From Nocardioides salarius (GTDB taxonomy: Bacteria; Actinomycetota; Actinomycetes; Propionibacteriales; Nocardioidaceae), in the NCBI RefSeq assembly GCF_016907435.1, contig NZ_JAFBBZ010000001.1, positions 2,480,001-2,544,000 of the forward strand: a stretch of 64,000 nucleotides of DNA. Direction: 5' to 3'. Positions 47,635 through 56,707 of the stretch are shown one piece after another. The position numbers and the translations under genes are program-made. Under the pieces are notes generated by a model. The model was not told the origin of the DNA, did no database searches, and saw only the letters and a program-made list of their open reading frames with translations. The first letter of the stretch is position 1. Each line of letters starts with the position of its first letter.

Positions 47635-49092
47635 TCAGGGCACCGGCACGGCCTCGACCGGCGTCTCGGGAACGTCCTCGAAGGTGCGCGGCATCATCAG
47701 CAGCACCGCGGCCGCGACGACCGCCGAGACCGAGCAGATGGCCCACACGGTGAGGTAGCCCGACAGCGGGGCCTGGCCGGCGCCCGGCTCGTCGAGGGAG
47801 CCGGTGGAGGCCAGGGCGATCGCGAAGACCGAGCTGGCGAAGGCACCGCCCACGGTCTTGGTCGCGTTGGTCATCCCCGTCGCGAAGCCGGTGCGGTCGG
47901 GCGGGGCGGCGGCCGCCGCGGTCGCCGGCAGCGCCGCGACCAGGGCCCCGGAGCCGACGCCCGCGATCGCCATGTTCACCAAGGTCTGGGTGGTGGAGTC
48001 GTGCAGCGGCAGGAAGAGCCCGTAGCCCAGGGCGACCAGCAGCGCCCCGGCCACCAGCGCGCCGCGGGGGCCGAGCAGGCGGGCGCTGAGTGGCAGCGTG
48101 AAGGCGCCGACCGCGAGGAAGACGACGTACACGCCGACCAGGGTGGAGACGAACGCGGCGTCGGCGCCGAGGCCGTAGCCGACGACGTCGGGGTCGGTGC
48201 GGGCGAAGGTCGAGAGCGGGATCTGCGCGCCGAGCACCGAGATGCCGAAGAGGAAGGCCGTCAGCTGCACGGGCCACTGGCCGCGGGTGGCGAGCAGCCG
48301 CACGTCGATCATCGGGTCCGCGCGGGCGGCCTCGACGCGGTGGAAGGGGACCAGCACGGCCAGGCCGGCGGCGACCAGCAGCCACGGCAGCACGCTGGCC
48401 GGGCCCTGCAGGCGCACCGCGATCAGCCCGCCCATCACCAGCAGCAGCGCGGCGGTGACCAGCCCGAGGCCGGGCCAGTCGAAGCCGCCGGTGGCCTCGC
48501 CGGGGGTGTCGTCGATGCCGACCCAGATGATCAGCAGGCAGGCGGTGACCACCACGGCCGGCAGCGACAGGAGCACCGTCATCGAGGTGCGCTCCACGAG
48601 CATCCCCGAGGTGAGCGCGCCGATGATCACGGCCAGCTCGAGGGCGCCGACCAGCACCGCGGCCGAGCGGCGGGTCAGCACGCCCTGGCGCCCCGAGCCG
48701 GCGGTGCGGCGGTAGATGATCGCGACCTCGAGCGGCAGCCAGACGACGTAGAAGCCCTGCAGCGCCCAGGCGACCAGGAAGGTCTCGAAGGACGGCGCGA
48801 AGGCGACGCCCCACGAGGCGAGCGCGGTGACCGCGGTCGAGACCAGCAGCACCAACTTGTGGCCCACCAGGTCGCCGAGGCGGGCCAGCGGCGGCACGCA
48901 CAGCGCCGAGACGAGCAGCTGGGCCGCCTCGAACCAGTTGACGTCGGCGTCCTGGATGCCCAGGTGGTCGGCGATGTCGCTGAAGATCGGGGTGTAGTAG
49001 CCCTGCAGCACGCCGCTGGCCAGCTCGACGACGACCAGGAAGCCGACGATCGTGGCCAGGCCACGGACGGCGGGGGGCAGGGAGCGGTTCAC
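47635..49092 (-). CDS. MFS transporter, DHA2/EmrB-like
   Basis: 485 residues with about 14 helices, as in EmrB/QacA-type drug exporters. FFDADVNWFEAAQLL-like helix 1, LARLGDLVGHKLVLLVS (loop motif) and the GFATGMTNATKTVGGAFASSVF segment near the end are family features. Start is a GTG overlapping the stop codon of the M20 hydrolase by four bases, so both genes form one operon, perhaps combining hydrolysis and export or uptake of the same compound. Confidence 0.85.
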   Translation of the reverse strand: MNRSLPPAVRGLATIVGFLVVVELASGVLQGYYTPIFSDIADHLGIQDADVNWFEAAQLLVSALCVPPLARLGDLVGHKLVLLVSTAVTALASWGVAFAPSFETFLVAWALQGFYVVWLPLEVAIIYRRTAGSGRQGVLTRRSAAVLVGALELAVIIGALTSGMLVERTSMTVLLSLPAVVVTACLLIIWVGIDDTPGEATGGFDWPGLGLVTAALLLVMGGLIAVRLQGPASVLPWLLVAAGLAVLVPFHRVEAARADPMIDVRLLATRGQWPVQLTAFLFGISVLGAQIPLSTFARTDPDVVGYGLGADAAFVSTLVGVYVVFLAVGAFTLPLSARLLGPRGALVAGALLVALGYGLFLPLHDSTTQTLVNMAIAGVGSGALVAALPATAAAAAPPDRTGFATGMTNATKTVGGAFASSVFAIALASTGSLDEPGAGQAPLSGYLTVWAICSVSAVVAAAVLLMMPRTFEDVPETPVEAVPVP

Positions 49093-50456
49093 GAGAGCCT
49101 CTCGATGAGTCGGCGGTACCAGTCGACGCCGTCGAGGAATGCCTCGACCCCGATGTGCTCGTCGTAGGAGTGGATGGACTCGCGCTGGGCCTTGGTCATC
49201 CGGAACGGCGCGAAGCGGTAGACCCGCTCGCAGATCGCGGTGAAGTGGCGCGAGTCGGTGGCGGCCATCATCACGTACGGCGCCGGCACGGCGTCGGGGA
49301 AGACCTCGGTGATGGTCTCCTCGAGCAGGGCGAAGGCCTCGTCGACCGTGGCGTGACCGCCGCGCCCGTCGACGGTGGAGTACGGCGAGACCGGGCTGGC
49401 CTCGCCGCTCTCGAGCACGTCGACCTCGACGCCCTTGCCGACGGTGCGCCGCACGTGGGCCAGCACCTCCTCGACGGTGTCGCCGACCATCAGCCGCAGG
49501 TTGACCCCGGCCTTGGCGGTGCCGGCGATGACGTTGAGGGCGGGGGAGCCCGACAGCGTGGTGACCGCGGCGGTGGTGCGCGCCATCGCCGCCGTCTCGG
49601 GCCCGGCGGCCAGCAGCACCCGCGTCAGCGCGGGGCGCAGCCGCTCGGCGTTGGCCATCAGCGGGCGCAGCGGCAGCGGCGCGTGCGGCGCCAGGCGGCG
49701 GAACAGCTCGATCGTGGGTGCGGGCAGGCTCGCCGGCAGCGGCGCCTTCTCCAGCCGGGTGATGGCGCGCGCGATCCGCGCGGTCGGGCCGTTGCGGGCC
49801 GGGGTCGAGGCGTGCCCGCCGCGGCCCTCGGCGCGCAGCTCGACCGACGTGGTGCCCTTCTCGGTCACCCCGATGACGCCGATCGGCGCACCGACGCCGG
49901 GGAAGGCCTCCGAGGCGATCGCGCCGCCCTCGTCGAGCACGAACCACGGGCGTACGCCGCGCCGGCGCAGCTCGTCGACCGCGAGCGGGGCGGCGTGGCC
50001 GAAGACCTCCTCGTCGCACCCGAACGAGAGCCACACGTCCTGGGCCGGGGTGTGCCCGGCCTCGAGCAGGGTCTCGACGGCCTCGCAGATGCCGACCAGG
50101 CAGCCCTTGTCGTCGAGGGTGCCGCGGCCCCAGATGCTGCCGTCGGCGATCGCGCCGCTGAAGGGCGGGTGCTGCCACTCGCCCTCGACGGGCACCACGT
50201 CGAGGTGGGCCATCAGCACCACCGGCCGCGCGTCGTCGGCGCCGCGCCAGTGCAGCAGCAGGCCGTGGGTGTGCACCCGGGTCAGGTCCAGGTGCTGGTG
50301 GAGCAGCGGGAACTGCCGCTCGAGCTCGGCGAGGAAGTCGTCGAAGGCGGCGGTGTCGACCAGGGCGGGGTCGCGGTGGCTCACCGTCGGGATCCGCACC
50401 AGCGCCTGCAGCTTGCCCACCGCGCGCGAGTGCTCCGCGCCCTCCCTCAAGGTCAC
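49089..50456 (-). CDS. M20-family metallohydrolase (peptidase/deacylase)
   Basis: 455 residues. Zinc site motifs are LMAHLDVVPVEGEW, the bridging Asp in WGRGTLDDKGC, and FGCDEEVFG with the catalytic Glu; the dimerisation domain starts at GVTEKGTTSVELRAEGRGGHASTP, and DSRHF...ESIHSYDEHI completes the site. It resembles carboxypeptidase S/PM20D1-like enzymes that act on N-acyl amino acids or dipeptides. It starts at GTG and leads the operon with the MFS gene. Confidence 0.88.
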   Translation of the reverse strand: MTLREGAEHSRAVGKLQALVRIPTVSHRDPALVDTAAFDDFLAELERQFPLLHQHLDLTRVHTHGLLLHWRGADDARPVVLMAHLDVVPVEGEWQHPPFSGAIADGSIWGRGTLDDKGCLVGICEAVETLLEAGHTPAQDVWLSFGCDEEVFGHAAPLAVDELRRRGVRPWFVLDEGGAIASEAFPGVGAPIGVIGVTEKGTTSVELRAEGRGGHASTPARNGPTARIARAITRLEKAPLPASLPAPTIELFRRLAPHAPLPLRPLMANAERLRPALTRVLLAAGPETAAMARTTAAVTTLSGSPALNVIAGTAKAGVNLRLMVGDTVEEVLAHVRRTVGKGVEVDVLESGEASPVSPYSTVDGRGGHATVDEAFALLEETITEVFPDAVPAPYVMMAATDSRHFTAICERVYRFAPFRMTKAQRESIHSYDEHIGVEAFLDGVDWYRRLIERLS

Positions 50457-50503
50457 GGGCGCAGGCTACGCGTCCGGGCGGGCCCGCCGGGGCGGAACGT
50501 CAG

Positions 50504-50519
50504 GTCTCGCATCCGAGAC
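50504..50519. promoter_or_regulatory. Inverted repeat GTCTCG-CATC-CGAGAC upstream of the M20 operon
   Basis: Perfect 6-bp arms, 48 bases before the M20 start codon on the minus strand. It may be an operator or a short hairpin; position does not decide. Confidence 0.35.
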
Positions 50520-50604
50520 AGCAGGGGCGGTGCGGGTCGTTGACCCGCGGGGCCGCGCTGGCTGGACTGGGGGCGTGCCCCACACCCCATCTCTCCCGGC
50601 CGGG

Positions 50605-51225
50605 TCAGGCCCAGCCGCCCCGGTGCACGACCTCGTCCACGGGACGGCGCCGGCGGGTCGCGGGCGAGCCCTTCGCGCCGGTGCGCTCGGCGCGGTGGCC
50701 GATCGTGATCACCCCGACCGGGTCGACGTCGTCGGGCACCGCGAACTCCTCACGGACCTCGGGCTCCCGGTGCGGCGGCAGCCCGAAGAAGCACGCCCCC
50801 AGGCCCTCGTCGACCGCGGTCTGCAGGATCAGCAGGCTCGCCATCGCCGCGTCCATGTGCCAGTAGGGCACCGTCCACGGGTCGCCGGCGGGCGCGCCGT
50901 TGCGCCGGCGGGTGCCGTCCTTGTCGGGCTCGGCGTAGCGCTCGAGGTAGGCCGCGCGGCTGCTGCACGGCACGACCACCACCGGCGCGCGCATCATCCC
51001 CGCCAGCCAGCGGTCCGGCTCGTCGACGTCGTCGGAGGTCGCGCGCCAGAAGCGGCGCACGTCGTCGGGGGTGTCGAGCACCAGGAACGACCAGCCCTGG
51101 CTGAAGCCGGCGCTGGGCGCGCGGGTGGCGTTGTCGAGCATCCGGTCGACCTGCTCGCGCGCGACCGGCCGGTCGGCGTAGTCGCGGACCATGCGGCGGC
51201 GGCGTACGACGTCCTGGAACTCCAT
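50605..51225 (-). CDS. Nitroreductase-family FMN protein
   Basis: 206 residues. RRRRMVRDYADRPVAREQVDRMLDNATRAPSAGFSQGWSFLVLDTPD is the FMN-binding beginning of the nitroreductase fold, and DAAMASLLILQTAVDEGLGACFFGLPPH the second flavin segment. Some relatives are F420- or FMN-dependent dehydrogenases. Electron donor and substrate are unknown. The ATG giving MEFQDVV matches the conserved family beginning. It diverges from the histidine-degradation operon by 61 bases. Confidence 0.82.
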   Translation of the reverse strand: MEFQDVVRRRRMVRDYADRPVAREQVDRMLDNATRAPSAGFSQGWSFLVLDTPDDVRRFWRATSDDVDEPDRWLAGMMRAPVVVVPCSSRAAYLERYAEPDKDGTRRRNGAPAGDPWTVPYWHMDAAMASLLILQTAVDEGLGACFFGLPPHREPEVREEFAVPDDVDPVGVITIGHRAERTGAKGSPATRRRRPVDEVVHRGGWA

Positions 51226-51286
51226 GGGGTCGAGTATGGCGACCGGTCGGGGCACCAGCAGCGCGAGGCGAGAGGCGGGTGGCCCG

Positions 51287-52507
51287 GTGGCCGATGACTT
51301 CGAGGCGATGTGGAGCACGCTGGCGCCGGTGGGCCGCTCGGCCGCCAGCGGTGGCTACTTCCGCCAGCCGTGGGCGAGCGCCGAGGGCGAGCTGCGCTCC
51401 TGGTTCGTCGAGGCCTGCGCCCAGCGCGGGCTGCGCGTCGTGGGCGACGGCCTGGGCAACCTCGTCGGCTGGTGGGGCGAGGAGCACGCGACCCGCCCCG
51501 ACGAGCGCCTGCTCACCGGCTCGCACCTCGACTCCGTGCTCGACGGCGGGGCGTACGACGGCCCCCTCGGCGTCGTCTCCGCGCTCGCGGCGATCGACCG
51601 GCTGCGCGAGCGCGGCGTCGTGCCGGCCCGCCCGGTCGGGGTCTCGGTCTTCGTCGAGGAGGAGGGCTCGCGCTTCGGGCTGGCCTGCCTGGGCTCGCGG
51701 CTCCTGACCGGGTCGATGTCGTGGGAGCGGGCCCGCGAGCTGCGCGACCGCGACGGCGTGGCGCTGCCCGACGCCCTCGAGGCCGCCGGCCTGCCCGGGC
51801 CGGGGCCCGCCGACCCCGACCTGCTCGCCGGGGTGACCACCTTCGTCGAGCTGCACGTCGAGCAGGGCCGGGCCCTGGTCGACCTGGGCCGGGCCATCGG
51901 GGTGGCCAGCGGGATCTGGCCGCACGGGCGCTACCGCTTCGAGCTGACCGGCACCGCCGACCACGCCGGCACCACCCGGATGCAGGACCGCGCCGACCCG
52001 ATGCTGACCTACGCGGCGACCGCGCTGGCCGCCGACGAGCAGGCGCGCCTGCGCGGCTCGCGCGCCACCTTCGGCCGGGTCGAGGTCGTGCCCAACGGCA
52101 CCAACGCGGTGCCCTCGCGGGTCACCGCCTGGCTCGACGCCCGGGCCGAGTCGGAGGACGCCGTGAGCGACCTGGTCGCCGCCCTGGAGCAGGCCGCGAC
52201 CCGGCGCGCCGAGACCGACGGCACCACCGTGCGGGTGGTCGCCGAGTCGGTCTCGGGCCTCGTGCTCTTCGACCCCGACCTCGCCCACCGCGTCGCCGCC
52301 GACCACTCCGGGGGCGACTGGCCGGTGCTGCCCACCCAGGCCGGCCACGATGCCGGCGTGCTGTCGGCCGCCGGCATCCCGACCTTGATGCTCTTCGTGC
52401 GCAACCCCACCGGCGTCTCCCACTCCCCGGCCGAGCACGCCGAGCTGCCCGACTGCCTGGCCAGCGTCGACGCGCTGGCCGACACCCTCGAGCGGCTGTG
52501 CACGTGA
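51287..52507 (+). CDS. M20-type amidohydrolase (allantoate amidohydrolase-like) of the hut operon
   Basis: 406 residues. Zinc and substrate motifs of the allantoate amidohydrolase/N-carbamoylase group are present: GSHLDSVLDGGAYDGPLGV, FVEEEGSRFG, ELHVEQG, NGTNAVPSR, TQAGHDAG and GVSHSPAEH. It leads a three-gene operon with hutF and hutI, joined by overlaps, and no N-formylglutamate hydrolase (HutG) is present. It most likely takes that place, releasing glutamate from formylglutamate at the end of histidine breakdown; this role is inferred from context. The start is a GTG; a later ATG (51308) is possible. Confidence 0.82.
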   Translation: MADDFEAMWSTLAPVGRSAASGGYFRQPWASAEGELRSWFVEACAQRGLRVVGDGLGNLVGWWGEEHATRPDERLLTGSHLDSVLDGGAYDGPLGVVSALAAIDRLRERGVVPARPVGVSVFVEEEGSRFGLACLGSRLLTGSMSWERARELRDRDGVALPDALEAAGLPGPGPADPDLLAGVTTFVELHVEQGRALVDLGRAIGVASGIWPHGRYRFELTGTADHAGTTRMQDRADPMLTYAATALAADEQARLRGSRATFGRVEVVPNGTNAVPSRVTAWLDARAESEDAVSDLVAALEQAATRRAETDGTTVRVVAESVSGLVLFDPDLAHRVAADHSGGDWPVLPTQAGHDAGVLSAAGIPTLMLFVRNPTGVSHSPAEHAELPDCLASVDALADTLERLCT

Positions 52508-53847
52508 CGGGGCCGATGAGTGGGCACGTGACGGCGTACCTGCTCGAGCGGGCGTGGGTCGCGGGCCGGGTGCAGGACGACGTGCTGGTCGAGGTCGAGG
52601 GCGGCCGGTTCACCCGGGTCGAGCCCGCCGCCGATGGCGTGCCGGGGGTCGAGCGGGTCCCCGGCCTGACCCTCCCCGGCCTGGCGGACAACCACAGCCA
52701 CGCCTTCCACCGGGCGCTGCGCGGGCGCACCCAGCGCGGCGGCGGCACGTTCTGGACCTGGCGCGAGCAGATGTACGACCTGGCGCAGCGGCTCGACCCC
52801 GACGACTACCTGCAGCTGGCGACGGCGCTCTACCGCGAGATGGCGGCGGTGGGGATCACGACGGTGGGGGAGTTCCACTACCTGCACCACGCGCCCGGCG
52901 GGCGGGCCTACGCCGAGCCCAACGAGACCGGGCTGGTGCTGGTCGAGGCGGCGCGGCGAGCGGGGATCCGGATCACCCTGCTCGACACCTGCTACCTCTC
53001 CTCGGGCTTCGGCGCGCCGGTCGAGGGTGCGCAGCAGCGTTACAGCGACGGCGACGCCGAGCGGTGGGCGCAGCGCGTCGAGGCGCTCGACGCGGCGGTG
53101 GCCGGCGCCGACCACGTCGTCGTCGGGGCGGCGGTGCACTCGGTGCGCGCGGTGCCGCGCGAGCAGCTGGCGACCGTGGTCGAGGCGGCCCGGGGGCGCC
53201 CGCTGCACGTGCACCTCAGCGAGCAGCGCGCCGAGAACGACGCCTGCCACGCGGCGTACGGCGCCTCGCCCACGCAGGTGCTCGCCGACGCCGGGGTGCT
53301 CGGCCCGCTGACCAGCGCCGTGCACGCGACCCACCTCGATGACGCCGACGTGCTGGCCCTCGGCGCCAGCCGCACGCACGCCTGCTTCTGCCCCACCACC
53401 GAGCGCGACCTCGGCGACGGCGTGGGCCGGAGCCGCGCGCTGCACGAGGCCGGCAGCGCGCTGACCCTCGGCTCCGACAGCCACGCCGTGGTCGACCTGC
53501 TCGAGGAGATGCGTGCCGTCGAGCTCGACGAGCGGCTCGTCGCCGAGAGCCGGGGCCACTGGGCCGCCGCCGAGCTGCTCGAGGCGGGGCTGCGCCACGA
53601 CGCGCTCGGCTTCGCCGACGCCGGCCGGATCGCCGTCGGGGCCCGCGCCGACCTGGTCACGCTCGACACCAGCAGCCCCCGCACCGCCGGCACCGGCGCC
53701 GACGAGCACACGGCCGTCTTCGCCGCGACCGGCGCCGACGTCACCCGCGTGGTCGCCGACGGCCGGCTCGTGCACACCCGTGACCGGGCTCCCGACGTGG
53801 GGCGCGACCTCGCCGCCGCCATCGACCGTCTGTGGAAGGACGCCTGA
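52504..53847 (+). CDS. hutF: Formimidoylglutamate deiminase
   Basis: 447 residues. It converts N-formimidoyl-L-glutamate to N-formyl-L-glutamate plus ammonia. Zinc ligands appear in [34 protein letters not shown] and [14 protein letters not shown]; the [16 protein letters not shown] and ERDLGDG stretches are typical of HutF. Start is a GTG in a 4-base overlap with the preceding amidohydrolase. It shares one base with the hutI start. Confidence 0.93.
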   Translation: MTGPMSGHVTAYLLERAWVAGRVQDDVLVEVEGGRFTRVEPAADGVPGVERVPGLTLPGLADNHSHAFHRALRGRTQRGGGTFWTWREQMYDLAQRLDPDDYLQLATALYREMAAVGITTVGEFHYLHHAPGGRAYAEPNETGLVLVEAARRAGIRITLLDTCYLSSGFGAPVEGAQQRYSDGDAERWAQRVEALDAAVAGADHVVVGAAVHSVRAVPREQLATVVEAARGRPLHVHLSEQRAENDACHAAYGASPTQVLADAGVLGPLTSAVHATHLDDADVLALGASRTHACFCPTTERDLGDGVGRSRALHEAGSALTLGSDSHAVVDLLEEMRAVELDERLVAESRGHWAAAELLEAGLRHDALGFADAGRIAVGARADLVTLDTSSPRTAGTGADEHTAVFAATGADVTRVVADGRLVHTRDRAPDVGRDLAAAIDRLWKDA

Positions 53848-55022
53848 TGACCTCCCTGCTGCTCACCGGCATCGCCGAGCTGGCCACCAACGACCCGGCC
53901 CGCACCACCGCGGCCGACCCGCTCGGCCTGGTGCCCGCGGCGGCCGTCGTCATCGAGGGCGGCCGCGTCGCCTGGGTCGGGGCGGCCGCCGCCGCGCCGG
54001 CCGCCGACGCCGCGGTCGACCTGGGCGGGCGCGCGGTGCTGCCCGGCTTCGTCGACAGCCACAGCCACCTCGTCTTCGCCGGCGACCGGTCGGCGGAGTT
54101 CGCGGCCCGGATGGCCGGCGAGAGCTACTCCGCCGGCGGCATCCGCACCACCGTGGCCGCCACGCGCGCCGCCACCGACGAGCACCTGCTGGCCCACGCC
54201 GCCGGGCTGGTCGCCGAGATGCGGCGCCAGGGCACCACCACCGTCGAGATCAAGAGCGGCTACGGCCTGAGCGTGCACGACGAGGCGCGCTCGCTCGCGG
54301 TCGCGCGCGAGCTCACCGACGAGACCACCTTCCTCGGCGCCCACGTGGTGCCGCCCGAGCACGCGGACGACCCGGCGGCGTACGTCGACCTGGTCACCGG
54401 TCCGATGCTCGAGGCGGCCGCGCCGCACGCCCGCTGGATCGACGCCTTCTGCGAGCGGGGCGCCTTCGACGCCGACCAGGCGCGCGCGGTGCTGGCGGCG
54501 GGCGCGGCCGCGGGCCTGCGCGGGCGGCTGCACGCCAACCAGCTCGGCCCCGGCCCGGGCGTGCAGCTGGCCTGCGAGCTCGGGCTGGTCGCCGTCGACC
54601 ACTGCACCCACCTCGACGACGCCGACGTCGACGCGCTGCGCGACAGCGGCACCATCGCGACCCTGCTGCCCGGGGTGGAGTTCTCGACGCGCCAGCCCTA
54701 CCCCGATGCGCGCCGGCTGCTCGACGCCGGCGTCGAGGTGGCGCTGGCCTCCGACTGCAACCCCGGCTCGTGCTTCACCAGCTCGATCCCGTTCTGCGTC
54801 GCGCTGGCGGTGCGCGAGATGGGGATGACGCCCGCCGAGGCGGTGCGCGCGGTCACGCTCGGCGGCGCCCGGGCCCTCGACCGCGACGACGTCGGCGCGC
54901 TGGTGCCCGGCCGGCGCGCCGACCTGGTCGTGCTCGACGCCCCCAGCCACGTGCACCTGGCCTACCGGCCCGGGGTGCCGCTGGTGCGCGCGGTCTACCG
55001 TGGCGGCGTCGCGCTGTCGTAG
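53847..55022 (+). CDS. hutI: Imidazolonepropionase
   Basis: 391 residues. It opens the imidazolone ring to give formimidoylglutamate, the substrate of HutF. Motifs: [68 protein letters not shown] and [17 protein letters not shown]. Gene order hutF-hutI is upstream-opposite to the pathway order. hutH and hutU are not in the window. The stop codon lies in the first bases of repeat copy 2. Confidence 0.95.
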   Translation: MTSLLLTGIAELATNDPARTTAADPLGLVPAAAVVIEGGRVAWVGAAAAAPAADAAVDLGGRAVLPGFVDSHSHLVFAGDRSAEFAARMAGESYSAGGIRTTVAATRAATDEHLLAHAAGLVAEMRRQGTTTVEIKSGYGLSVHDEARSLAVARELTDETTFLGAHVVPPEHADDPAAYVDLVTGPMLEAAAPHARWIDAFCERGAFDADQARAVLAAGAAAGLRGRLHANQLGPGPGVQLACELGLVAVDHCTHLDDADVDALRDSGTIATLLPGVEFSTRQPYPDARRLLDAGVEVALASDCNPGSCFTSSIPFCVALAVREMGMTPAEAVRAVTLGGARALDRDDVGALVPGRRADLVVLDAPSHVHLAYRPGVPLVRAVYRGGVALS

Positions 55023-55122
55023 CCGAACGGGCACAACGCCCGTGTCCGGCCGTCCGGACCCCGGCGCTCCGCGGGAGCGCGCGGCGCCAAGGGTCGTTGT
55101 GCCCGTTCGACTACGACCTGCT
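55019..55122 (-). repeat. Dispersed palindromic repeat, copy 2
   Basis: Inverted copy of the element at 16950-17052. The arms are GTAGCCGAACGGGCACAAC (55019-55037) and GTTGTGCCCGTTCGACTAC (55096-55114), with GACCTGCT flank matching copy 1. The interior contains CCGCGGGAGCGC and is similar to copy 1 in its first half. It sits between convergent genes and supplies the hutI stop codon, and could act as a bidirectional terminator. Confidence 0.75.
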
Positions 55123-55171
55123 TGCTGACGAGGCGCCACGGTCGCGCCCCGCGCACGAGGGACGCGCCCGG

Positions 55172-56569
55172 TCAGTAGCCCCGCGGCTTGCCGTCGCGCA
55201 CCAGCCACTCGCGGAACAGCCCGCTCAGCTCCTCGCCCGAGACCCGCTCGGAGAGGCGCACCAGGTCGCGGGTGCGCACGTTGGCGTCGTCGTGGCGGCG
55301 CACCCAGGCGCGCAGGATCGCGAAGAAGTCGTCGTCGCCGACCCGCTGGCGCAGCGCGTGCAGGGTCATCGCGCCGCGCAGGTAGACCGGCTCCCCGAAG
55401 AGGTCGGCGCTGTCGGTGAACCGGGTCGGGGCGGGGCTCCAGAGGTCGTCGGAGGCCGGGCGCGCGTAGAGCGCGTCGAAGCGCTGCCCGGGGCGGGGGC
55501 CGCCGTGCTCGGCGGCGTAGAGCCACTCGGCGTACACCGCGAAGCCCTCGGCGAGCCAGATGTCGTGCCAGTCGGTGAGGGTCACGGCGTTGCCGACCCA
55601 CTGGTGGGCGACCTCGTGGACCACCGTCGAGGTGGTCGCCGCACCCGGCGGGTAGAAGGCGCGGGTCTGGGTCTCGAGCGCGTAGCCCACGCGGGCGTCG
55701 TCGACCACCAGGCCGGCCGAGGTGAAGGGGTAGGGCCCGAAGAGCCGCTCGTTGAAGGCGATGATCTCGGGCAGCGCCGCGCGGGCCTCGGCCGCCGACC
55801 CGGTGGTGGGGTCGGTGAAGGACCAGATGGGGATGGTGCGCCCGTCGAGCGAGGTCGTCGTCGACTCGTGCACGTCGAACTGCCCGATCGCGACCATCGC
55901 CAGGTAGGTGGCCATCGGGTCGCGCGCGTCCCAGCGCCAGGTCGTCGAGGTGGCGCTCTCGTCGCGGCCGACGAGGTCGCCGTTGGCGGCCACCTCGTAG
56001 CCGGTCGGCACCGTGATCGCGTAGCGGAAGCGGGCCTTGTCGCCGGGGGTGTTGTTGGAGGGCAGCCAGGTCATCGCGCCCACCGGCTCGCCCAGGGCCA
56101 CCGCCCCGTCGGAGGTGCGCACCCAGCCCTCGGTGCTCCCGTCGGCGTCGGTGTGCTCGGGTGGCTCGCCCCGCCACGACACCGCGACGGTGAACCGGCC
56201 CCGGCGCACCGGCTCGGCGGGGGTGACGACCAGCTCGTGCGCGCCCGTGCGCCGGTGCCGTGCCGCGACGCCGTCGACGAGCACCTCGGTGACGCGCGGC
56301 CCCGAGAAGTCGAGGTGGAAGGAGTCGAGGGTCCGTGCGGCGCGCGCCCGCACCAGCACCCGCGCCGTGGCCCGGTTGGTCAGCGGCTGGTAGTCCATCG
56401 TCACGTCGTAGACCCGCACCTGGTAGCCGCTGTTGCCCTGGTCGGTGAAGAGCGTGTCGCCGGCGGGCCGCGCCCCGGCCGGTGCGGCCGGCAGCAGCGC
56501 CACGGCCGTCCCGAGTGCGAGGGCGAGCGACGAGGCCAGGCGCGCGCGCCGGCGCGGGGAGGTGGGCAC
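55172..56569 (-). CDS. Secreted M1-family metallopeptidase
   Basis: 465 residues. An Arg-rich start and ASSLALALGTAVALLPAAPAGA form a signal peptide. The zinc site is VVHEVAHQWVGN (HExxH near residue 317) with the third ligand Glu in WLAEGFAVYAEW. It lacks the long C-terminal helical domain of full-size aminopeptidase N, so it is a short extracellular form. It would cleave N-terminal residues of peptides. The GTG start (PTSPRRRARL) was chosen since it begins the signal peptide. It diverges from the FMO operon. Confidence 0.88.
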   Translation of the reverse strand: MPTSPRRRARLASSLALALGTAVALLPAAPAGARPAGDTLFTDQGNSGYQVRVYDVTMDYQPLTNRATARVLVRARAARTLDSFHLDFSGPRVTEVLVDGVAARHRRTGAHELVVTPAEPVRRGRFTVAVSWRGEPPEHTDADGSTEGWVRTSDGAVALGEPVGAMTWLPSNNTPGDKARFRYAITVPTGYEVAANGDLVGRDESATSTTWRWDARDPMATYLAMVAIGQFDVHESTTTSLDGRTIPIWSFTDPTTGSAAEARAALPEIIAFNERLFGPYPFTSAGLVVDDARVGYALETQTRAFYPPGAATTSTVVHEVAHQWVGNAVTLTDWHDIWLAEGFAVYAEWLYAAEHGGPRPGQRFDALYARPASDDLWSPAPTRFTDSADLFGEPVYLRGAMTLHALRQRVGDDDFFAILRAWVRRHDDANVRTRDLVRLSERVSGEELSGLFREWLVRDGKPRGY

Positions 56570-56617
56570 GGGCGAAGCGTACGGCCGGGCGGGCGAGCAG
56601 GGGGGTCGCACGATTCT

Positions 56618-56633
56618 GTTGACGCGTGTCAAC
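56618..56633. promoter_or_regulatory. Putative TetR operator GTTGAC-GCGT-GTCAAC
   Basis: Perfect 6-bp arms around a 4-base centre, 75 bases before the monooxygenase start and 49 before the divergent M1 peptidase start. The FMO operon encodes its own TetR regulator, the obvious candidate ligand. The region is less GC-rich than its surroundings. Confidence 0.6.
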
Positions 56634-56707
56634 TCACCGCCCTAACGTGGCCCGCGTCACACCGGCCGGTCAGTCCGGCCGGCTCCGCTCCTAGCCCGGG
56701 AGGCCCC

